A DNA stretch of 64,000 bases from DATBGO01 sp963785765 (GTDB taxonomy: Bacteria; Actinomycetota; Actinomycetes; Streptosporangiales; Streptosporangiaceae): positions 310,001-374,000 of the forward strand of contig CAWAWM010000002.1 of the NCBI GenBank assembly GCA_963785765.1, in the 5' to 3' direction. Shown piece by piece: positions 58,510 to 64,000 of the stretch; position 1 is the first letter of the stretch, and the number at the start of each line of letters is the position of its first letter. Made by a program: the position numbers and the translations under genes. The notes below the pieces were generated by a model. It was not told the origin of the DNA and made no database searches. It saw only the letters and a program-made list of their open reading frames with translations.

Positions 58510-58989
58510 ATGGAGTTCGCCGAGTTCTACACGTCCGCCCGAGATGACTGCCTGCGGGTCGTGCTGCTGAATGTCGGTGACCGTCAGCTGGCTGAGGATC
58601 TGGTCGCGGAGGCGTTCAGCAGGGCCTGGCGGTCGTGGCGGAAGTTGCGCGAGCATCCAGCGCCACAGGCCTGGGTTGTGCGCACGGCGCTGAACGCGAA
58701 CGTGTCCTGGTGGCGCCGTCGTCGGCGCGAGGTCGAACTCGCCGACCACGACATCGCGGCACCGGCAGGCCAGGACCCGGTTGGCGAGGATCTGCTGGCG
58801 GCGCTCCGGCGGCTGCCGGAGCGCCAGCGCGAGGTCGTCACGCTGCGACTGCTGCTGGACCTGGACATCGAAACCACGGCCAGGCTGCTGGGCATTGCCC
58901 CTGGGACGGTCGGCGCCCACCTGCACCGAGCGGTGGCAGCGCTGCGGGCCGCGATCCCGTCGCCCAAGGATCAGGAGACCAGGACATGA
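58510..58989 (+). CDS. ECF-type RNA polymerase sigma factor
   Basis: This 159-aa sigma factor has sigma2 (FAEFYTSARDDCLRVVLLNV, DRQLAEDLVAEAFSRAWRSW) and sigma4 (LPERQREVVTLRLLLDLDIE, ARLLGIAPGTVGAHLHRAV) regions, in the SigE/SigM-like style. A GTG at 58495 is an alternative start. Its stop overlaps the next gene by 4 bp, so its activity is probably controlled by that membrane protein. Confidence 0.88.
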   Translation: MEFAEFYTSARDDCLRVVLLNVGDRQLAEDLVAEAFSRAWRSWRKLREHPAPQAWVVRTALNANVSWWRRRRREVELADHDIAAPAGQDPVGEDLLAALRRLPERQREVVTLRLLLDLDIETTARLLGIAPGTVGAHLHRAVAALRAAIPSPKDQETRT

Positions 58990-59603
58990 ACGACAACGAC
59001 AATGCGCTCGGCGCAGTGCGGGGCACTCTCACCGCGGCCAGGGACTCCCTCACCGAGGTTCGCATGAAGACGCCGCTGAACGACATCGTGCGGCACGGCC
59101 GGGCAGCACGCAGGCGGCACAAGCTCACCGGCCTCGCCGGAGCCGCGGCAGTGATGATCGGGGCGACACTGGGCCTAATCACACTGATGCCGTCCAGCCA
59201 TCAGCCTGGCCGCCAGGCTAGCGCCCAGCTGACGGCGTGGACGGTGGTGAAGCAGTCTGACGGCAATGTTCGTGTCACCATCCGCGAGCTGCGCAACCCG
59301 GCCGGGCTGCAAACGAGGCTCCGCGCCGATGGCGTCCCGGCCAGCGTCACCTTTATCGGCGACCAGAATCCGGCGTGCCGGCCTTATCCCGGCGCCGGCA
59401 CTAAGAGCCAGCGACGTCGTCTCCTGGAAGGCGTTTACACCTTCTTCCCGCCACGCTATAAGGCGATGGTCATTCACCCCTCGGCTCTTCCGGCCGGCGC
59501 TGGCGTGCTGATCTCCGTCCAGCACTACCAGCCGCCGCACCCAGGGAGTTTCGGCATCACGGGCGGCTTGGTCGAGGCAAGCCAGCACTGCACCGGTAGC
59601 TGA
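58986..59603 (+). CDS. Single-pass membrane protein, putative anti-sigma factor
   Basis: This 205-aa protein has a cytosolic N-terminal domain of about 45 residues (ALGAVRGTLTAARDSLTEV, a helical sigma-binding style), a membrane helix (LAGAAAVMIGATLGLITLMP) and an extracytoplasmic domain with two Cys (NPACRP and QHCTGS). Gene position (ATGA overlap with the sigma gene) and topology fit an anti-sigma factor; no HxxxCxxC zinc motif is seen. Confidence 0.7.
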   Translation: MNDNDNALGAVRGTLTAARDSLTEVRMKTPLNDIVRHGRAARRRHKLTGLAGAAAVMIGATLGLITLMPSSHQPGRQASAQLTAWTVVKQSDGNVRVTIRELRNPAGLQTRLRADGVPASVTFIGDQNPACRPYPGAGTKSQRRRLLEGVYTFFPPRYKAMVIHPSALPAGAGVLISVQHYQPPHPGSFGITGGLVEASQHCTGS

Positions 59604-59852
59604 CCCGCCCGGCGGCCTACCGAGCGACCTTGGCACATGAGCCCGGAGAGGCCGTGTGAATGATGGCCTAGCGCGCGCGTACCGGGCCGTTATCAGATCG
59701 CATGAAGCGGGACAGCTAACCGCAGGACCGGCAGGAGCGCAGGACCATCGGGCGTCTGAGGCCTCGACCGGGGCGAGGCGGAGTTCCAGTGCTCGGCCTT
59801 CTCCGCGTGCCAGGCGTTCTCCTCGCCGGGCCCGGACGCGGTTACCCTCGCG

Positions 59853-60086
59853 GTGGATCAGGAGAACGAAGGGTGCGACATCAAGGGGCTGCCAGCTGGG
59901 TCGCTGTTCTACGTCCAGGTGCTCGGGCAGGGTCAGGGTGTTACCGGCAACGGGATCTTTACGATCGTGAACCTGGAAGCCGACGGGACGACGTGGCACG
60001 TGCAGTTCTTCGGCGACAGCCCGAGCATCGGTAACTTCCCGGAATCCGCGTACTTCTCCTGGCTGGCCATACCGTCCGGCTCATGA
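59853..60086 (+). CDS. Small beta-rich hypothetical, possibly a remnant
   Basis: This 77-aa frame (GTG start) reads LPAGSLFYVQVLGQGQGVTG and GTTWHVQFFGDSPSIGNFPE. It looks like a genuine beta-strand domain, but has no good ribosome site. It may be the end of a decayed gene, since the preceding 250 bp have no matching frame. Unknown. The stretch 59604-60300 otherwise shows no supported gene. Confidence 0.35.
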   Translation: MDQENEGCDIKGLPAGSLFYVQVLGQGQGVTGNGIFTIVNLEADGTTWHVQFFGDSPSIGNFPESAYFSWLAIPSGS

Positions 60087-60301
60087 GGACAGTTATCGCC
60101 GCTACGACGCTCCTGCTGCCCGCAGGCCGGCCGTCGGCCCCGGCTGCGTTTCGGCGTCCGCGTCAGGCGTCGTCCGCGCCAGGCCAAGATCACCGCCGAT
60201 CATGCGGCAACGATCGTTCCGGCCATGTGCCAGCAGCAGGCGAAATGATCACTGACAGCAGCGCAGGCACCTTGCCGTTGCCGCAAAGTGCCTGGTGAAC
60301 G

Positions 60302-60390
60302 CGGAGGCTCGGGGATTTGAACCCCGGATGGGCGCGAACCCAAACCGCATTAGCAGTGCGGCGCCATAGACCGGACTAGGCGAAGCCTCC
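60302..60390 (-). tRNA. tRNA-Ser(GCU)
   Basis: An 89-nt tRNA with acceptor GGAGGCT/AGCCTCC, anticodon loop CTGCTAA (anticodon GCU), long variable arm, T arm CGGGG-TTCAAAT-CCCCG and discriminator G. CCA is not encoded. Confidence 0.95.
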
Positions 60391-60571
60391 CAATGACCCG
60401 GTGGGTCCGCCCCAGCGTACCGGTAGCAGCTGAGCGACAGCAAAGCAGCCCGCGGCCCGCGTAACGGCCTCAGCCGCGGGCCTGCGGCCGGTCGCCGGCA
60501 GGCCGCGAGCGCGAGCTCGCCATAAGCCGCCATCTGGCCGATGGCACCCCAGCCAGGGTAAGGTGCGGCAC

Positions 60572-60910
60572 GTGGAGCTAAAGGTCTCGACTTGGTCACA
60601 GGGGGAGCGAACCATCATGTCCGTGGCCGGTGAGATCGACCTGTACACCGCGCCGCGGTTGCATGGCGAGCTTTTCACCGCCCTGGCGGGAGACCATCCC
60701 GTGCGGCTCGTGATCGACATGTCGGGCGTCGACTTCTGCGACTCGACAGGCATGAATGTGCTGCTCGCCGCGCACCGGCGCGCTCATGAGCAGGGCGGAA
60801 ACCTGGAACTGGCCGCTCCTCGCCCGGGAGTCAGGAAGATCTTGCACGTGACCGGGCTGGAGTCGGTGTTCACCGTGATCGACGACCCGGCCAAGGGCGC
60901 CGAGTCGTAG
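60572..60910 (+). CDS. STAS-domain anti-sigma factor antagonist
   Basis: This 112-aa protein is a SpoIIAA/RsbV-like STAS domain: SVAGEIDLYTAPRLHGEL, then IDMSGVDFCDSTGMNVLLAAHRRA with the phosphorylatable Ser in CDSTGM. GTG 60572 has AAGG eight bases upstream; GTG 60563 is the alternative. PP2C phosphatases such as the one at 22311 activate these proteins to release a sigma factor. Monocistronic. Confidence 0.88.
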   Translation: MELKVSTWSQGERTIMSVAGEIDLYTAPRLHGELFTALAGDHPVRLVIDMSGVDFCDSTGMNVLLAAHRRAHEQGGNLELAAPRPGVRKILHVTGLESVFTVIDDPAKGAES

Positions 60911-60935
60911 CCGCGCTGCGGTGGCGGCTGCGCGG

Positions 60936-61015
60936 CCAGCACCGCTTTAAGCCAGCACCGCACTAAGCCAGCACCGCACTAAGCCAGCACCGCTTTAGGC
61001 CAGCACCGCACTAAG
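60936..61015. repeat. Five 16-bp tandem repeats
   Basis: Units at 60936, 60952, 60968, 60984 and 61000 are CCAGCACCGC followed by TTTAAG, ACTAAG, ACTAAG, TTTAGG and ACTAAG. They end 9 bp before the ATG of the GT2 gene and thus lie in its leader or promoter. Confidence 0.9.
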
Positions 61016-61024
61016 ATCGCACGC

Positions 61025-61759
61025 ATGCCGCGAAGCGGTGACGTCGCCGTCGTCATTCCTGCCAGAAACGAGTCCGACCGGATCGGCGCGACAGTGGCTG
61101 CCGCCACTGGACTGCCCGGGGTGGACATCGTCGTCGTGGTCGACGACGGCTCGACGGACGGGACGGCCGCCGCCGCCGAGCGCGCGGGGGCCAAGGTCGT
61201 CCGCCATGCCCGCAACCGGGGCAAGGCGGCCGCCATGGAGACGGGTGCCAAGAAAATCCGGCTGCTTGAGCAGCCAGAGGCACGCTCCGTGCCACGCCAT
61301 CTGCTCTTCCTCGATGGTGACCTGGCCGAGAGCGCCGCGCAGGCCGGGCCGCTGGCCGATCCGGTCCGCCGCGGTGCGGCCGACATGACGATTGCCGTGT
61401 TCAGCGACCGGGTACGCCAGGGCGGCCATGGCTTCGTCGTCTCACTGTCCGGGGCTGGCATCGAGCGCGCCACCGGATGGCGTCCTGACCAGCCGCTGAA
61501 CGGACAGCGCTGCCTGACCAGGGCCGCGTTCGAGGCGGCCCGCCCGCTGGCGGCCGGCTTCGGCGTGGAAACGGCGCTCACCATCGACCTGCTGCGCAAG
61601 GGCATGCGGGTCAAGCAGGTGGAGGTTCCGCTTGCGCATCGAGCCACCGGGACCGACTGGCGGTCTCAGCTGCACCGGGCCAGGCAATTCGCGGACGTCG
61701 CGCGGGCGCTGGCGGTCCGGCAGCCGGGCAGGCGGCCAGCCCGGCCCGCGAGCGGATGA
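61025..61759 (+). CDS. Glycosyltransferase family 2 protein
   Basis: This 244-aa GT-A enzyme has VVIPARNESDRIGATV, the DDGSTDGT metal loop, RHARNRGKAAAMETG, and LFLDGDLAE as the DxD-like motif. It resembles dolichyl-phosphate-linked or polyprenyl glycosyltransferases. It overlaps the MptB-like gene by 4 bp (ATGA), so it probably makes a lipid-linked sugar for it. A five-unit tandem repeat precedes the start. Confidence 0.82.
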   Translation: MPRSGDVAVVIPARNESDRIGATVAAATGLPGVDIVVVVDDGSTDGTAAAAERAGAKVVRHARNRGKAAAMETGAKKIRLLEQPEARSVPRHLLFLDGDLAESAAQAGPLADPVRRGAADMTIAVFSDRVRQGGHGFVVSLSGAGIERATGWRPDQPLNGQRCLTRAAFEAARPLAAGFGVETALTIDLLRKGMRVKQVEVPLAHRATGTDWRSQLHRARQFADVARALAVRQPGRRPARPASG

Positions 61760-63519
61760 CCAGCCAGGCCGCGACCGGCCCGAGCGGTCAGCGGCAAGGC
61801 GCCGCCGGCCTGACGGCCACCGCAATCAGCATCGTGACGACCTTTACCGTGGCCGTGCTCGGCCCCTCTGTCATGGAGCCGGCCCTGCCCGGCCGGGGCG
61901 GCCAGCCGCCCTGGTCCATCTCAGCCCATCCGTCGCCGTATCTCGTGGTCACGTTGACCGCGTTCGCGATCGCGGCCGGAACGGCCGGCCTGGTGCTCAC
62001 TTTCCTGGCCACCCGGCGCGGCTGGACGGTATCCCCGTGGGTCTTGTTCGCGGCGGGAATCGCGGCGGCGGTGGCACTGACCCTCGTTCCCCCGTTCGGC
62101 ACGTCCGATCATTTGAGCTACGCCGCATACGGCCGCATGGTGGTGACCGGCCACAACCCGTACACGACCACTCCGGCCGCGCTGGCCAGGCTGGGTGATC
62201 CGATTGCGCGGGCCGTGCAGGACTGGCGGACCTCCCCGTCGGTGTACGGCACCCTGGCGACCGCCGGCCAGGCACTCGCGTCCTTGATCGGCGGCACCTC
62301 GGTCCGGCTGACCGTCTTCGTGCTCTCGCTGCTCAACGTGATCGCGTTCGCGGCGACCGGGCTGCTGCTGCACTGGATGGCCCGCGGCGACCGGTCCCGT
62401 CAGCTCCGCGCGGCCCTGCTGTGGACCTGCAACCCGCTGCTGCTGCAGGTGCTGATCGCCGGCGCGCATGTAGACAGCCAGGCGATCGTCTTCGCCGTCG
62501 GCGCGGTGGCGGTCTTCTCGCTCGGAACCACGCCGGGCTCGCGACCTGGCCGCGACGCCATGCGGGGCTCGCGAAGGTCAGGTACCGGCCGCGAGCTGGC
62601 CGCGGCGGCCGCAGCCGGCGCGCTCGTCGGGATGGGCTTCGCGGTCAAGGCCACGACGGCTCTGGTCGGCGCAGGCCTGGCCATCGGCTGCGTCCTCGCC
62701 TGGCGGGCCCGGCACGCAGAATCCGGGTCCAGCCCGCGGAACCTGGCCGCCGTGCTGGCCGCGCTGGCCGCCGGGTTCGCGGTGACGGCCGGCGCCTCGC
62801 TTGCCTACTGGGGAACTGGCGCGCTCGAACCGGCGCTGCGCGAGGGCAGCTACGTGTCGATCGGCTCGCCCTGGCGCGCGGTGCGCGCCGCGCTGGGGCT
62901 TGCTACCGGGGCCAGCCCGGCCGAGGACATCACCAAGGGCGCCGCCGTCGTGCTGGCGCTCGCGCTGCTGGCGCTGCTGCTCCGGTCGATCAGCGCGGCC
63001 GGGCCCGGTGCCTGGCCCCAGGTCGGCGGGCTGGCCTCGGGCGGCACCGGACAGCCGGCCGCTGGAACTGGTTCCGCTGGAATCAGTTCCGCCGGGCGCG
63101 CCGCAGTCGGAACCGGAGCCCGAGCCGGAGCCAGTCCCGCGGTCATCGCATCCTTCGCCGTGGTCTTCGCGTGGCTGGTCGCGTGGCCGTATGTGCTGCC
63201 GTGGTACGACGGCCTGGGCTGGGCGCTGCTCGCGCTGCTCCCCTTCTCGCGCCTCGACTGGCTGATGGTCGCGCGGACGGCGGCACTGGCGATCGGCTAC
63301 CTGCCGGGCCGCACCGTGGTCATGCCGGCCGACCTGGGATGGCTCAGGACAGTGGTCAGGGGCGGCGTTACGCCGGTGATCCTGCTGGCGGTCACGGTGG
63401 CCCTGGTGGTGATGCTGTGGCCGCGGCGCGGCGCCCCGGTGATCCGTCCCGCCGCCGACGGCCTGGACGGTAACAGCGAGGGCGCGGTCCGTAGCCATCC
63501 CGGCGGGCTGGCATCATGA
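61756..63519 (+). CDS. MptB-like polyprenol-dependent glycosyltransferase
   Basis: This 587-aa GT-C membrane enzyme has about twelve hydrophobic segments. The first external loop carries FGTSDHLSYAAYGRMVVTGH, an acidic D-H pair that resembles the catalytic site of MptA/MptB mannosyltransferases, followed by NPYTTTP. A Gly/Ser-rich loop (residues about 410-455) precedes the last helices, which include WPYVLPWYDGLGWALL. Coupled to the GT2 gene upstream and to pheA downstream (ATGA overlap). Role in lipomannan-like or wall glycan synthesis is inference. Confidence 0.8.
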   Translation: MTSQAATGPSGQRQGAAGLTATAISIVTTFTVAVLGPSVMEPALPGRGGQPPWSISAHPSPYLVVTLTAFAIAAGTAGLVLTFLATRRGWTVSPWVLFAAGIAAAVALTLVPPFGTSDHLSYAAYGRMVVTGHNPYTTTPAALARLGDPIARAVQDWRTSPSVYGTLATAGQALASLIGGTSVRLTVFVLSLLNVIAFAATGLLLHWMARGDRSRQLRAALLWTCNPLLLQVLIAGAHVDSQAIVFAVGAVAVFSLGTTPGSRPGRDAMRGSRRSGTGRELAAAAAAGALVGMGFAVKATTALVGAGLAIGCVLAWRARHAESGSSPRNLAAVLAALAAGFAVTAGASLAYWGTGALEPALREGSYVSIGSPWRAVRAALGLATGASPAEDITKGAAVVLALALLALLLRSISAAGPGAWPQVGGLASGGTGQPAAGTGSAGISSAGRAAVGTGARAGASPAVIASFAVVFAWLVAWPYVLPWYDGLGWALLALLPFSRLDWLMVARTAALAIGYLPGRTVVMPADLGWLRTVVRGGVTPVILLAVTVALVVMLWPRRGAPVIRPAADGLDGNSEGAVRSHPGGLAS

Positions 63520-64000
63520 AGCCCATGTCTTACCGGTATGGCTACCTGGGGCCAGCGGGCACCTTCTCCGAGGCTGCCGTGACGGCGCTCGGGGACCACG
63601 CCGAAGCGGTGCCGTTCCCGACCATCCAGGCCGTCATGGACGCGGTGCGCGGCGGCGCCGTGGACCGAGGCGTCGTGCCGATCGAGAACTCGGTCGAAGG
63701 GGCGGTCACCGCGACCCTCGATCAACTCGCAACCGGCCAGGACCTGGCCATCTGCGCCGAGCTACTGCTGGACGTGGCGTTTGCGCTGCTGGTCAGGCCC
63801 GGCACCCAGATATCGGATGTCAAGCTGGTCGGCGGCCACCCGGTGGCCCAGCCGCAGTGCAGGCGGTGGCTCGCCGCGCACCTGCCGGATGCGGAGTGGC
63901 GGCCAGCGCTATCCAACGCGGAGGCGGCCCGGCAGGTCGCCGACGGGGAACTCGACGCCGCCCTGGCCGGAGTGTTCACGGCCGACGTCTATGGCCTCTC
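63516..64000 (+). CDS. pheA: Prephenate dehydratase, truncated by window end
   Basis: The visible 161 codons read YGYLGPAGTFSEAAVTALGD, then GVVPIENSVEGAVTATLDQL and FALLVRPGT, the N-terminal catalytic half of PheA, which converts prephenate to phenylpyruvate for phenylalanine. It starts at ATG 63516 (or ATG 63525) overlapping the glycosyltransferase stop. The ACT regulatory domain and stop lie beyond the window. Confidence 0.93.
   Translation, partial: MKPMSYRYGYLGPAGTFSEAAVTALGDHAEAVPFPTIQAVMDAVRGGAVDRGVVPIENSVEGAVTATLDQLATGQDLAICAELLLDVAFALLVRPGTQISDVKLVGGHPVAQPQCRRWLAAHLPDAEWRPALSNAEAARQVADGELDAALAGVFTADVYGL

Overview
This is about 64 kb of very GC-rich DNA with dense, mostly intact genes and strong G/C third-position codon use. 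Gene content points to a filamentous or soil actinomycete (Actinomycetota, probably Streptosporangiales-like; the exact taxon is inference). Pointers are the tRNA adenosine deaminase with its actinobacterial partner protein, the ybaB-recR-DUF5063-lysC-asd block, DUF3068 and DUF1003 proteins, an MptB-like polyprenol-dependent glycosyltransferase, ECF42 with a YCII partner, a SARP-type regulator and many TetR/PadR regulators. No rRNA, CRISPR array, insertion sequence or integrase is seen.

Layout. 1-1400: the 3' half of tRNA-Pro(GGG), with its terminator, marks the edge of an integrated element lying to the left, followed by a ChbG/YdjC deacetylase. 1600-5300 (minus): a four-gene operon of a winged-helix protein, a short SARP-type regulator, and an ABC ATPase plus permease, preceded by three direct repeats spaced exactly 22 bp over a TATACT -10 box. 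5300-18600: accessory genes, including two TetR/target pairs with visible operators (a TetX-like monooxygenase and an alpha/beta hydrolase), small membrane proteins, an MgtE_N/CBS plus DUF1003 pair, an AT-richer orphan membrane protein, a USP protein, a coiled-coil protein and a PadR operon. 18700-24400: an MFS exporter with a C-terminal frameshift, a metallophosphoesterase, an MBL-fold protein, and a PAS-GAF-PP2C phosphatase with a minisatellite upstream.

24300-32350 (minus) is the conserved core: dnaX with the SRP RNA just upstream, ybaB, recR, a DUF5063 gene, lysC (with an internal beta-subunit start), asd, DUF2203 and an SDR. 32600-36000 holds a VOC protein, a flavin disulfide oxidoreductase, an SDR without the usual catalytic Tyr/Lys, and a DUF4242 protein. 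36092-38605 is bounded by an intact tRNA-Ser(GGA) and a duplicated tRNA-Ser 3' half. It carries a TetR, a DsrE-like protein and a DUF433/DUF5615 toxin-antitoxin pair, and looks like the relic of a small tRNA-integrated island.

38700-52500: two secreted proteins (one with seven CWAVG repeats) divergent from an XRE-NB-ARC-TPR STAND protein with near-identical TPR units; ECF42 sigma plus YCII protein; DUF3068; a VapBC-like module; an epoxide-hydrolase-like protein; and a class II asparagine synthetase with a collagen-like tail next to a DUF5715 protein. 52600-64000 is again more core-like: esterase, tRNA-Ser(CGA), tadA and its partner, a PH-domain protein, an EamA transporter, ECF sigma/anti-sigma, tRNA-Ser(GCU), a STAS anti-sigma antagonist, a GT2 and an MptB-like glycosyltransferase, and the start of pheA, which runs off the window. 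Three different serine tRNAs lie within 24 kb.
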